From the NCBI GenBank assembly GCA_001312325.1, contig BBDJ01000033.1, positions 1 to 60,349 on the forward strand: 60,349 bases of DNA, in the 5' to 3' direction. Shown piece by piece: positions 18,925-28,641 of this stretch (its first letter is position 1; each line of letters begins with the position of its first letter). This DNA is from Lysinibacillus pakistanensis (GTDB lineage: Bacteria; Bacillota; Bacilli; Bacillales_A; Planococcaceae). A program made the translations under genes and the position numbers. The notes below the pieces were generated by a model that ran no database searches, had not been told where the DNA came from, and was given only the letters and a program-made list of their open reading frames with translations.

Positions 18925-20136
18925 CTTATATAAATGCAACGCTTTATTTTCTATTATTTTCACTTTTTGTTATTGTTCTTTATTTTTCACTCGTTAAACT
19001 TATGGAAAATCAACAAATGAAAGAATTAGAGGACTTTTATGTAAAGCAGGAACATGATTTTTTTGAGCATGTTCATGCAAACAAAAAAAATGTTAAGCTA
19101 TGATCCAAATCGTAATTTTTTTTACTATATTTACACAAAGGATGGTCTGTTTGTCCATGGTGATGAATCCTATAAGGGCTTAAAGCAACAGATTGAAAAG
19201 GTCTTCAAGAATAGCAGTCCAAGCGCTAACCTTGTGAAACATTATGAGTGGCAGGAGGAGCATTTTTTTACTTGAAAAAAAAGCCAATTTTCAGCAACGA
19301 TGAGGTAGTTGGTTATATTATCGTTGGTAAATCCGTGACGTCACAGCAGCACTTTTTCCAAAATGCAAGATATTTACTAATAGTATTAACTTGTATTTCC
19401 ACGGTCTTAATTGGGCTACTGAGCTATTATTTAGCTGGTAAAGCAATGATACCGATTCAATGGTCCTTCAATAAGCAAAAAAAAGTTTGTATCTGATGCA
19501 TCTCATGAATTACGAACACCACTCAGTATTTTTTATAGTTCACTTGAAATTTTAGAGGCAGAAGAAGCTGAGCATTTAAGCCTCTAGGGAAGGAATTAAT
19601 TGCGGATTTAAAAGATGAGACAGAAATAATGAAAGAGCTAATTGATAAACTACTCTTCTTAGCAAGGCACGACCAACAGCAGGTTTCTTCTAACAAAGAA
19701 TTCATACCATTATCTAGCTTACTTGAAAAAGTGAGTGTAAAATTTCAAAGGATCATGCCACCTACTATACAATTTTCAACTGACATTCAAGAAAACATAC
19801 AGCTCCTTGGCGATGCTTCAAAAATACAAGAGTTGCTTTATATCTTATTAGACAACGCCATTAGATATACAAATAGCGGAAAAATAACACTTACGCTCTT
19901 AAAAAAATCAAGATATTGTAAAAATTACAGTTACGGATAGTGGCATGGGGATAACCGATCAGGAACTACCTTTAGTGTTTGAACGATTTTACCGAAGTGA
20001 TACTGCTCGTCAACGAAATGGCACTGGTTTAGGACTAGCTATAGCAAAGACAATTGTTGAACAGCATAATGGAAAAATCTATGCAACAAGTCAATTTGGT
20101 AAAGGTACTACATTCCATATCGAATTCCCTTTGTGA
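18896..20136 (+). CDS. Sensor histidine kinase, frame broken several times
   Basis: Two membrane helices (first at about residues 12-32, second after a sensor loop of about 130 residues) flank an extracytoplasmic domain, followed by the kinase core. Visible boxes: H box SDASHELRTPLS, N box DNAIRYT, G1 DSGMGI, F box FERFYRSD, G2 GTGLGLAIAKT. Slips near 18915, 19087, 19265, 19483, 19580 and 19905 are mostly in homopolymers. It is a classic pair with the response regulator. It converges on a membrane redox cluster, a plausible but unproven target. Confidence 0.87.
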
Positions 20137-20144
20137 CATATTTA

Positions 20145-20190
20145 CATCAGCTTATCTCTTTTTCTAGAAGATAAGCTGATGCTTTTTTAT
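20145..20190 (+). terminator. Terminator of the two-component system
   Basis: ATCAGCTTATCT and AGATAAGCTGAT form a 12-base stem followed by GCTTTTTT. Confidence 0.85.
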
Positions 20191-20742
20191 TTATGATGGG
20201 ACGTTGAAACGTCTACCTTTTTCGTCAGTTGACCTACTGTTCTCGCTACCAAAATCGACAGTGTAAGCCCAGCAGAGAATAAATAAAACAAAAGAATTAC
20301 AGGGTTTTCTGAATCAGTTCCAATAAGCACCCCATGGGCAAGTGATAATGCCCATGCTGGCAACACAAGAAAGTGAATTTTTTTTCCATATAGAGCGATT
20401 CATCGTTCGAATCCATAAATCAGATGTCAGAATTACAAATAAAAACAAATAAAATGCAATTGTCCCAAGAGCCGATGATAAAGATTGATAGTTAGCGGTG
20501 AAAGGAAATAAAATCTCTCCTAAACGATATGGCTCATAGTGATCTATCATCAGCACAAACATATGCCCTATTACGGTGATTAATCCTAACCACCCTGCAT
20601 TTTGATGTATATGATAAATTAAATTTTTATGTGATTTTACAAACGGTGATTTTCTCAACAAGCCAAAGATAATAGAAACAGTAAAGTAAAAATACGCTAA
20701 AAACCCTAATAAACGAATCCAATCCCATGTACTTGTAAGCAT
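20187..20742 (-). CDS. Ferric-reductase-like transmembrane protein, one frameshift
   Basis: About 184 residues with five to six membrane helices. Helices 2 and 3 carry histidines (NLIYHIHQNAGWLG, VIGHMFVLMIDH) and a third conserved histidine sits in ALSLAHGVLIG after frame repair, as expected for a b-haem protein of the ferric reductase/MsrQ superfamily. No FAD/NAD domain is attached. The slip is in the T-run near 20380. It follows apbE by zero bases, so the two are cotranscribed. Confidence 0.8.
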
Positions 20743-21642
20743 TTAGTTCACTCCTGTCATCCTCCAAGTAGCTGTTTGCCCCTCTTTCACAATAAAGCGT
20801 GCACTTTTCATACAATTTTTCTCAAACCATTGCTGCAACTCAGCTTCTTCCAATAGAAAGCAAAGTTTTGCCCCAACCTCCGCATCACATAATGAGGGGG
20901 TTGCAACAGAGGCTTGTAAAACATTTGTCTCTACAACTTCACCCGTTTGGCCATTCAACAAATGATGTTTCTTTGTTGTCCCTAGCATCCAGCTCCGGAA
21001 TACCCGATTAGATGTAGCAATAGCACCTGTTTTCATTTTAATCGAACTAATTTCCTTATTGATATTCCAGACATCTGCAACACCGATTGTCCAAGTCTTT
21101 TCTCCAGCAGACCACATTTGCATATCCCCGCCCCCATCAATTAGACCAAAATCAGGAGCTATCTTTTCCTCCAGCCATTTAGCCAATTTTTCTATAGCAT
21201 ATCCTTTAGCAAATCCACCCAAATCAATTTCCTGTTCTGCTACTTTCATAACTTGCTGATTCCCCAGAAATTGGAATGGTTTCTCCACAACCAGAGAATT
21301 ATTTTGATAGATATTGCTTTTAATGGTTACAAACGGAAATGACAGATTGTATCCATGCTGTTCCATTTGCAGTTTAAGATATGGAGAAAATAAACCATGA
21401 GTAAGCTCAAAATAGGTATCTGCTTGTACAAGACAATCATATAACATAGAGTTTATGCATAAGGTTTCTCCAATTTTTAAATCATTTAATTGCGATAATT
21501 CATTGTTTGGTTGAAACCGTGACCATTCTTTTGCTACGTATTGCAGCCATTTATTTGCTTTTTCCTTCCACAAAAAGTGTACACCTTTGGGCATAGCAAT
21601 ATAAAATTCCGTATTCATTATTTGCAAAGCTAGTGTCTCCAC
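20743..21642 (-). CDS. FAD:protein FMN transferase (ApbE family)
   Basis: ApbE enzymes transfer FMN from FAD onto Thr/Ser of exported redox proteins. Motifs: MNTEFYIAMP, ELSQLND, the FAD-binding IDLGGFAKGYAIEKL, GLIDGGGDMQMW, ATSNRVFRSW and HHLLNGQTGE, and ASVATPSLCDAEV for Mg. I chose the GTG at 21642 with GGAG 8 bases upstream; the reading frame extends to 21726 but that part overlaps the upstream gene. No N-terminal signal peptide is seen from either start. No protein in the cluster shows the usual FMN-acceptor motif, so its substrate is open. Confidence 0.9.
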   Translation of the reverse strand: METLALQIMNTEFYIAMPKGVHFLWKEKANKWLQYVAKEWSRFQPNNELSQLNDLKIGETLCINSMLYDCLVQADTYFELTHGLFSPYLKLQMEQHGYNLSFPFVTIKSNIYQNNSLVVEKPFQFLGNQQVMKVAEQEIDLGGFAKGYAIEKLAKWLEEKIAPDFGLIDGGGDMQMWSAGEKTWTIGVADVWNINKEISSIKMKTGAIATSNRVFRSWMLGTTKKHHLLNGQTGEVVETNVLQASVATPSLCDAEVGAKLCFLLEEAELQQWFEKNCMKSARFIVKEGQTATWRMTGVN

Positions 21643-21655
21643 ACAACCAACTCCA

Positions 21656-21898
21656 TTAAGTTCTTTTCGTTTTTCGCTCGCTCTTGACAGCTGCTTGACT
21701 TGTAATTTCAAAATTTGTCCAGTCAAGCTGTACGAGCTCTCGTTCTCTTTCTGTCATATTTTCCTGATCTAAATTTTGTATATTGTTTGAGCGTGATGTT
21801 TCAGCCTGTGTGGGGTTATTTATTTGAGTTAGTAATGCTGCGGATAATAGTATCCCCGATGTACCTAAAACCCATTTTGCCTTTTTCGGATCTTTCAT
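21656..21898 (-). CDS. Small exported/membrane-anchored protein of unknown function
   Basis: 80 residues. The N-terminus KKAKWVLGTSGILLSAALLT is a signal or anchor helix, followed by a polar region (QDLDQENMTERERELVQLD-like) and a basic tail. It sits between the stalk-domain protein and apbE with 12- to 14-base gaps. I do not recognise a family. Its position and export suggest a role in the same envelope redox system. Confidence 0.7.
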   Translation of the reverse strand: MKDPKKAKWVLGTSGILLSAALLTQINNPTQAETSRSNNIQNLDQENMTERERELVQLDWTNFEITSQAAVKSERKTKRT

Positions 21899-21910
21899 AA
21901 TCCTACCCTC

Positions 21911-22549
21911 CTATTTTGTAATTGAATGACCAATAAATGTCTGAGTGCTTTCTTGCCATTCAGCTATATAGCCTAAACCATTCGTGATTGTACTAATCGG
22001 TACATACAATTCTTCATTTACATAAAATGCTTGTGCAGGAATAGGTGTTTTAACGTTGTTATCATAGGCTACATTTGTTCCAGCACGAAAAATTAATTCA
22101 TTAGTTTGATCTTGGATATCTAATATTTTACTTGCTTGATAAAAGGTTGCTTTTGCTCCTAAAACCTGTGCTATTGCTTTTCCAGGTACAAAAAATTCTC
22201 CATCTTTAGGTATAACAAAAACATTCAATTCCTTATTTGTTCCGTCTAACTTGAAAGTAACATTTTGAGAATTTGTGAAAGGTACTATTTCTTTATCTGC
22301 GGTAACAGTTCGAGTCCAAATATTCCAGGTCCCTTTTTCACTTACTGCATCTTGAAAATAATAAGTTTCACCTTCATTTTCATCATCATCGTACTTGTAT
22401 TCGTACTCATAATCGTCATCATCATCGTCATAGTCTTTATACTTCTCATATTTTTTATCTTCATGCTTGTGATCATCTGCATGTACGACGATACCATTTG
22501 TAGTAAAGCTTGCGGCAATTAGTACGATTACTAAACTTAGTTTCTTCAT
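21911..22549 (-). CDS. Secreted stalk-domain (copper amine oxidase N-terminal-like) protein
   Basis: 212 residues. A signal peptide (MKKLSLVIVLIAASFTTNG) is followed by an acidic, Tyr-rich, low-complexity segment at about 27-60, dominated by Asp, Glu, Tyr and Lys. A C-terminal domain carries the motifs FVPGKAIAQVLGAKATF and VNEELYVPISTITNGLGY, typical of copper-amine-oxidase N-terminal stalk domains found in many Bacillales exported proteins. The ATG at 22549 has GGGAGGG upstream. The acidic stretch could bind metal ions, which is an inference. Confidence 0.8.
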   Translation of the reverse strand: MKKLSLVIVLIAASFTTNGIVVHADDHKHEDKKYEKYKDYDDDDDDYEYEYKYDDDENEGETYYFQDAVSEKGTWNIWTRTVTADKEIVPFTNSQNVTFKLDGTNKELNVFVIPKDGEFFVPGKAIAQVLGAKATFYQASKILDIQDQTNELIFRAGTNVAYDNNVKTPIPAQAFYVNEELYVPISTITNGLGYIAEWQESTQTFIGHSITK

Positions 22550-22717
22550 TATCAATCCCTCCCTTTGTTTTCATTGTAGGCGTCAAAAATGAAAGGAAAC
22601 TGAATTTTTTTCAAGCAAAGTTAAAAAAAGCCATCTCTATGAACAGATTTCACTGTACACAGAAATAGCTTAGGTGCATAAATCTACTACGATTAATTTA
22701 GCTACATTTACTACGGC

Positions 22718-23334
22718 TTATAAGCATATTTTCTTCCTAATAATTATCTCCGCTACTAGAAGATTAATCATCCAGCATAACCAGACTGCTATGATATAGG
22801 AAATTTCGTAGGGCATATTAATTAAGTTATATGTAATGGCAACAATGATATAAATCAACATGTTTGAAAAGGAAAGGAAAAAAACTTCGAATCATCCATT
22901 GACTATGTAACATTACTTTTTGTTTCTTGATATTCCAATAGCCAAGGCATGTTGTTGCAAGCCATAAACTATTTAAAATAAGGAATCCTATTGTACTGAG
23001 CCATCCACCAGTGGCAAAAAAATGAAACATAGAGACCAGGAATGAAATTTAAGATAATGGACAATACATAGAATCGACCATTCCAACGGTGGAATGTCAT
23101 CGATTTAATTCGAATTTTTTTCATAACCCCTAATGGACCAGTAAGCAACGAAATAATAGCCAGCAAAATATGAAGTCGTATCATGAATATCCATAGTGAT
23201 TCATCAGCAAGAAGTAAATCCTTTTTAGAAATAAATTTTTCAAAAGTAGGATCAACCATAAAATTTTTTGAAAATGTATGAAGTACCCACATAATCGAGA
23301 CAATTATTAGCAAAATTCCAATGTTTCTTTTCAT
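22718..23334 (-). CDS. DUF2306 membrane protein, two frameshifts
   Basis: About 205 residues with six helices. The family hallmark is LHILLAIISLLTGPLG followed by HRWNGRFYVLSI, with His/Arg near the membrane face, and SQWMIRSFF in the last third. DUF2306 proteins are possible haem-binding membrane proteins of unknown function. Slips near 23020 (A-run) and 22878 (A-run). First gene of the redox-type cluster on this strand. Confidence 0.8.
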
Positions 23335-23987
23335 TCAACCTATTCCTCCATTAGGAAAATAAACTGCTGCAAAAATAATGCTTTTGATTTTTTATGAACC
23401 ATTTCTATCAAACTACCAATAAGGATAAGTAGTAAAATTGCTAGTATCCTCCACAGTATTGAAGGTTAGGATGAATACGTAACAATCAAATTACCTCCAT
23501 TTTAACATATAGCAACGAATATTATCTGTGGTGGTTGAAGCTAGTTATTTTGAAAGAAATATTTCTTCTTTAGTTTTAGAAGTTTTATTCACTCCTCCCG
23601 TTGGGTAATTATTTTGTCTTTATACTCTTATGTTTGGTGGCAGTTTGAATAGTTGAATTTTTATATCGGGTCGGTCTTAAACTATCTTCTCACAATTAAG
23701 TTTCTAATAGGATACATAAGTCTTTTGATGCATTTAAAGGGATACCTTTCAACCATTTTAATTTTGTGGATATTTTATCAATTTAAAACTTTAAACCTCC
23801 AGCACTGTTCTTACTATTTTGAGATCATGGTTTATGGGTAATTATTGTTATTCAAAAAAAACTTTGTCTAGTCCAACATTTTTTTCGTTTGCATTAATTA
23901 ATAGATATTGGGAAAAAACGTTGCTATAGACCCACACGGAGTATGACTGTTATCATAATTTCATATTCATTAGGAGGTATTTCAATG
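23335..23987. other. Long intergenic region with no recognised gene
   Basis: Over 650 bases with no ORF of coding character. Small ORFs such as 23653-23841 have no ribosome site and no recognisable product. It holds the divergent promoters of the DUF2306 cluster and the CDF gene. I see no clear repeat or RNA structure. Confidence 0.5.
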
Positions 23988-24854
23988 TGAATTCTTCAAA
24001 AATCGCATTTTTATCAGTTATTAGTAATTCTGCTATTGTTATTTTAAAAATTATTGTAGGTTTATTCACAGGATCGGTAGCAATTTTATCAGAGGCAATC
24101 CATTCTTTTCTAGATTTGCTTGCTTCTTTAATTGCTTTTTTTCTCTGTCAGAATATCCAATAAACCAGCTGATAAAGAGCACCCATACGGACATGGTAAG
24201 GTTGAAAATATTTCTGGAACAATTGAAACCCTTTTAATTTTTGTTGCAGGAATTTGGATTATTTATGAATGTATTCATAAAATTATTACACCTACTCCAA
24301 TAAAACTTCCGCTATTAGGCATAATTGTCATGGTTTTAGGTGCTATAATTAATATCTTTGTATCTAGAATTGTGTATAGAACTGCTAAAAATACTAATTC
24401 AGTAGCAATGAAATCAAATGCACTTCATTTACTTACAGATGTCTATACTTCATTAGGCGTGGCCTTGAGTTTATTAATTGTTCATTTAACTGGTTGGTAT
24501 ATTTTAGACCCTATTATCGGTATTGTATTAGCTTGTTTTATTATGATAGAGGCTTTTAAAATGATAAAAGAAGCATTTCCTCCACTATTGGATGCAAGAT
24601 TGTCAAATGAAGAAGAAGGGAAAATTATACAAATCATTGAATCATTTAAAGATGAATATATTGAGTACCATGATTTCAGAACAAGACGGTCGGGTGCTGA
24701 GGAATATATCGATTTTCATTTAGTAGTAGAATCGCAAAATAGCATTGAAACAGTTCATGATCTCTGCGATCGTATAGAAGAAAGGATTAAAAATATCTTT
24801 CAGAATGCCAATATCCTTATCCATTTAGAGCCAGAAAATGAGAAAGTAAACTAA
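23988..24854 (+). CDS. Cation diffusion facilitator (CDF) metal exporter, one frameshift
   Basis: Six membrane helices plus a cytoplasmic C-terminal domain, exporting Zn, Co, Mn or Fe by proton antiport. Start is GTG at 23988 with AGGAGG upstream. The metal-site motifs SEAIHSFLDLLAS (helix 2), HPYGHGKVENIS and HLLTDVYTS (helix 5, HxxxD) are present. The second conserved acidic pair of the first site is SEA-xHS-xxD. The slip is in the T-run at 24138-24144. Corrected length is about 289 residues. Confidence 0.9.
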
Positions 24855-25178
24855 ATACCAAAAACTGACCTGAGGAACGTTGGTTTCATTGTTAAGTTAC
24901 TTCTTTGACTGGTGAAAAATTTAGCGCATGCATTTAGTACCCCCTTTACAAATTACTGTGATTTCCACTTACATCTATCCTTACATACAATGGGTCTGAG
25001 GTTGTATCTCGCCCATTGTCTTTTTTTAATGTATTGCATTCCCATAATAAAAAGCCACGCCAATATTCCCTTGAACACAACCCTCTCAGCAAAAAAAACA
25101 ATCCTTTTTTTTATTGGATGAATACCTCTGTAATTTCTACAACTCAACATATTATAGATTTAAAAGGAGGGATACTTT
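24855..25178. other. Intergenic region
   Basis: Just over 300 bases. Two small ORFs overlap here on opposite strands but neither has a ribosome site or a recognisable product. It leads into the first YjcZ peptide. Confidence 0.5.
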
Positions 25179-25319
25179 ATGGGATACTATGGTAATGTAG
25201 GAGGCATAAATAACAATTGCTATTATGGCGGCAGCAGCGGTTATAACGGCTCATCATTCGTCCTAATTGTTGTTTTATTTATTCTTCTGATTATTGTCGG
25301 CGCATCTTTCATGTATTAA
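25179..25319 (+). CDS. YjcZ-family sporulation peptide
   Basis: 46 residues: a Gly/Tyr/Asn-rich N-terminus and one C-terminal membrane helix, FVLIVVLFILLIIVGASF. AAGGAGGG lies 9 bases upstream of the ATG. The family occurs in sporulating Bacillales, often as several paralogues. It resembles the peptide at 25562. Confidence 0.85.
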   Translation: MGYYGNVGGINNNCYYGGSSGYNGSSFVLIVVLFILLIIVGASFMY

Positions 25320-25413
25320 TTTAAAAAGCCTTTCATGTATTTTACCTAAAAAGTCTCCGTTGCTTTAGAATTAAATAGTGAGTAAAAATCATCTAGCTTT
25401 ACTCCACCTCATG

Positions 25414-25446
25414 ACAAGGTCACTTTTAAAAGAGTGACCTTTTTTT
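25414..25446 (+). terminator. Terminator
   Basis: AAGGTCACTTTT and AAAAGAGTGACCTT form a stem followed by a T-run. It ends the first YjcZ unit. Confidence 0.8.
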
Positions 25447-25561
25447 CATTAGACCTCTAGATGAAGCTATTAATTTAAATAAATTAATTTAGTAGATAAT
25501 TATCGCAGTTCATGTTAACAACCGTTCATATTATAGAAATATAGAAAGGGGGGAAGTTATT

Positions 25562-25672
25562 ATGTCTCAAGGATATGGCAATGGTTATGGTTCTGGTGCA
25601 GGATTTGCACTAATTGTTGTTCTTTTCATTCTTCTAATTATTGTTGGTACTAGTTTTGTAAGAGCTTATTAA
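25562..25672 (+). CDS. YjcZ-family sporulation peptide, second copy
   Basis: 36 residues: MSQGYGNGYGSGAGF then a helix ALIVVLFILLIIVGTSF almost identical to the helix of the first copy. GGGGGAAG precedes the ATG. Tandem duplication with loss of the longer Gly/Asn-rich head is likely. Confidence 0.85.
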   Translation: MSQGYGNGYGSGAGFALIVVLFILLIIVGTSFVRAY

Positions 25673-25736
25673 TAATAGCCAATAGCGTCTTAGAATGAAT
25701 AAAATTAAAGAAATTAACCTTTCCTTTCTAATGTTT

Positions 25737-25770
25737 ACAAAGGGTCCCTAGCCTCCGTGTGACCCTTTGT
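25737..25770 (+). terminator. Terminator
   Basis: ACAAAGGGTC and GACCCTTTGTGT form a stem after the second YjcZ gene. Confidence 0.75.
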
Positions 25771-25932
25771 GTTATTTATCAGGTCTATGATGATTAAAGC
25801 CTTCTTTAATAGGATCCCTACTTTAGCTTTATAGCTGGTGAACCTTGCTTCCCAGTATCCTTGTAATCAATTTCCTATACTTTTTCTCTTATAGAAAGTT
25901 TCATTAATATTAATAATTATCTTTAACTTAGA

Positions 25933-26636
25933 TCATGGTAATTTAGCATATTCACGAGTTTGAATGGGCCACCATAGTAAATGGAAAAGCATATGGACTA
26001 TTATAGCTGCTAATAAACTTCCATAAACAAAAGCTACTCCTGCAAAAATACCAACCCAAATATTCCCGATAATAGCATACACATACATGGATTTTTCGGG
26101 CTTGCTAGCAACAAGTTTTATAGATGGTAAATGGATGAGTGCAAATAAAAAACTTGAAATAGCAATAGCTAACCATTCGCTAGTGACATTGTTTACATTC
26201 ACTAATTGACACAACCAAAGAAACAAGCTAAGTAAACTCCATCGAAATATGACTTCCTCTATAATTCCCCCATAAAATAAACGACTTAATATACCTGCAT
26301 TGACATAATAAGTTTCAATTTTATAATATTCTTCTCTAGTTAAATTTGGTACAAAGTACATATAGTAGAATAGTAAGTGACCAATAGAACAAATAATTCC
26401 TAAACCGAAACCATATTTAATAATCTTCATAGCTTCGATTTGCTGTACTACCTCAATCTTAGGCACAATAAAAGCACCTATCGTTGAAAAAAATAATGGC
26501 TGTTAGAACATGGATTATTAATCGTTGCCGATCAGTTATATCATCTTCTTTAAGATAAATTTTTTCTGATTGATACATAAAATAAATACCAGGTATGCAG
26601 ATAATAAATACAATAATCATGTACACCCAATTCATA
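25933..26636 (-). CDS. CPBP-family intramembrane metalloprotease, one frameshift
   Basis: An Abi/CAAX-like membrane protein, about 234 residues, seven or eight helices. The active-site motif EEVIFRW (EExxxR) and downstream conserved histidines (FALIHLP, HMLFHLLWW) are intact. The slip is in an A-run near 26487. The protein starts 5 bases after the stop of the MarR gene, so the pair is an operon. Such proteins serve in bacteriocin immunity or membrane protein processing; the role here is unknown. Confidence 0.87.
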
Positions 26637-26640
26637 AAAG

Positions 26641-27079
26641 CTACTCCCCCTTAACTTTGTTTTGTTCTTCTACTATCACCTCATAAATCTTGTTCACTAC
26701 ATACTCAAATTGATCGATTACTTCATCATCTAACTTAGAATAGTATTTTGACACGACCTGTTTATCCACTTCTTCATATAGTTTATAAAGCTCTTCACCT
26801 TTAGAGCCAAGTGTTACATCAATTTTACGTCTGGATTCAGGATTAATTGTTCGCTCAATGAAATGCCCGTCCTCTAATTTAGATAATAATTGACTAATTG
26901 CACTAGCTGACATATTCATCTTTTCAGCCAATTCATTTACTGTTAAAATTCCATGAACATGAATATGCTCCATTATCAACGCTTGCTTTGGCGTTAACTT
27001 ATATTCAAGTACTTCTTCATAATGATTCAGTAAGGCATAGTTTATCTGATCTAATGTTTTTGAAAAAAATATTCTTCAT
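26641..27079 (-). CDS. MarR-family transcriptional regulator, one frameshift
   Basis: Winged-helix regulator of about 145 residues: YKLTPKQALIMEHI, VNELAEKMNMSASAISQLLSKLEDGHFIERT (recognition helix) and NPESRRKIDVTLGSKGEE (wing). The first 10-15 residues are separated by a slip in the T-run at 27065-27071, so the exact start (27079 or 27098) is uncertain. A dyad at 27118-27140 lies just upstream. It is the first gene of a two-gene unit with the CPBP protease. Confidence 0.85.
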
Positions 27080-27117
27080 TCTTTCTGTAATTAAACATTT
27101 TCTCAATGTTTATATCC

Positions 27118-27140
27118 GTGGTTAAATTACACCTAACCAC
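27118..27140. promoter_or_regulatory. Putative MarR operator
   Basis: GTGGTTA-N9-TAACCAC is an inverted repeat with perfect 7-base arms directly upstream of the MarR start. Confidence 0.5.
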
Positions 27141-27149
27141 AATTGAAAA

Positions 27150-27213
27150 AAACACCTGCAAGATTTACTCTATATCTACCAATATAGAAGCATTCTCTTG
27201 AAGGTGTTTTAAT
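27150..27213. terminator. Terminator-like hairpin
   Basis: AAACACCT..CAAGA and TCTTG.AAGGTGTTT form a long stem with a loop, followed by TAATTTTT. It ends transcripts coming from the GNAT gene on the minus strand. Confidence 0.6.
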
Positions 27214-27361
27214 TTTTCTCATTGGACCTCTAGGTTGAAGCCAATCACCAAACATAATAATTGAAAGCAACAATCCGTCCCAAAATAGCTTTCCTGAAAT
27301 TGAGTTCTCGCGTTAGGTTTTGGCCAGGTACTTTGTTTAAATCAACCACAATTCTCCAATC

Positions 27362-28106
27362 CTACTTGGATTCTCTGATAGTGCAATCAGGGGAAATTAC
27401 ATCCCACTTTCCAAACAGTGTTAAACCTGCAGCTTTAGCTAACAATGTTGAAGCCTCGTTACCGAGCTGGCATCTGTACTGTGGTTCGAATCCCTGCTCA
27501 TAGGCATATTTGCAGATTGAACGCACCACTTTACGAGCATGACCTTTTCCTCTATAAGCTGACAGGGTCAATATGCCGAGATCCGCTATTTGTACATCTT
27601 CTCCCCAGGGATACATGCTAGCAGCACAAACCAAGCGATTTTGTTCAAAAGAGCCAAATACTGCCCAATGATCCAACTCTACATAAGCGTCATCCAAATC
27701 TTGTTCAGAGGCAGAGGATTCAAACGCTGAGAAAATTGCATCATCCTGTTCGGTTAATTGGCGCAATGTCCCTTCCTGATTTTCTTGCAGCAAGGCGTTC
27801 TTTTCTGCTTCCGAAAAATAAAAAAAGATAATCTGCGCCATGCAGTGTGACTCCCCCTTCATTCAATTTCTGGCGGAAATTTAGCTCAGACAGCTCTTGT
27901 CCTTTAGAAAGATCTAACATTTCAGCCATTTCAGGTGTCAAGACTGCCATAACCCGGCCGTCAGCTGTTTCCAGCACCATGATCCGACTGTCTTCGCTCA
28001 GGTCGTGGTTGATGGTGACAGTAAAGGTTTTATCGTTGTAGATAATGTCTCCATTTAAAAATTGTGACTTCCAAAAGTCAGTTATCGTTTGTGAAAATAA
28101 AGGCAT
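27362..28106 (-). CDS. GNAT-family N-acetyltransferase, two-domain, one frameshift
   Basis: About 248 residues. The N-terminal half (MPLFSQTITDFWKSQFLNGD, GRVMAVLTPEMAEMLDL) precedes a GNAT domain whose acetyl-CoA loop is LTLSAYRGKGHARKVV. Two overlapping ORFs are joined by a slip in the A-run at 27818-27825. ATG at 28106 has GGGAGGG upstream. Base composition is less AT-rich than the neighbours, hinting at acquisition. A MerR-type promoter at 28262-28292 points at this gene. Confidence 0.83.
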
Positions 28107-28261
28107 ACTTATTCCCTCCCTGTAGTTGGAATTCAATTTATTTTCTCTATTAGTAACATCTGCATCTAATTGTGACTAAGCACCCCTATCTTTTTAAATT
28201 TTATCGGCCAAGCATTTTTCGGAAATTTAGCTAAAAAAAATACTTAGCACGAATTAGTAGT

Positions 28262-28292
28262 ATTATAAAGCTTTACACAGTGTGAATCTCAA
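28262..28292 (-). promoter_or_regulatory. MerR-type promoter (19-bp spacer), copy 1
   Basis: On the minus strand TTGAGA and TATAAT are separated by 19 bases that hold the near-palindrome TTCACACTGTGTAAA. The same promoter form is found at 34641-34671 and 36385-36415. It lies about 155 bases upstream of the GNAT at 28106. Confidence 0.65.
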
Positions 28293-28641
28293 GTTTTTTT
28301 TATCAAGGGAAAGGCAGATTTATAAAAAAATTTAAAATATTATTACACTGTTTTCTAGCTATCAAGAACTATAGTGTATTTCAACCTTTTTACCAGTTAT
28401 TTATTTTTATTTAAGCTTTATAAAAACAGAAAAATCTCGCTACTTTTTTTTAATCAACTATAGCTCAGTTTTTTTACCCAGTTCTCAGTAATCTCAGTGA
28501 ATTTTTTTACTGCATGTGAAATTGGCTTTATGATCGCTAAGCCAATCGTTTTGGAACAACGATGATGGATAAAGTTCTATTCAGAGTTTTCAATAACCCC
28601 TGAATTCGACCTTTTCCTCTTCCCCTTAAAATGAACTATTT
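28293..28641. other. AT-rich intergenic region
   Basis: About 350 bases without coding signal between the MerR-type promoter and the LysR stop. Many A/T runs; no repeat or clear hairpin recognised. Confidence 0.45.

Noticed and set aside
23653..23841. Small ORF in the long gap before the CDF gene
   Set aside because: No Shine-Dalgarno, biased toward hydrophobic codons expected by chance in AT-rich DNA, and no known motif.
24912..25150. Overlapping small ORFs on both strands
   Set aside because: No ribosome sites and mutual overlap on opposite strands; neither has a recognisable product.
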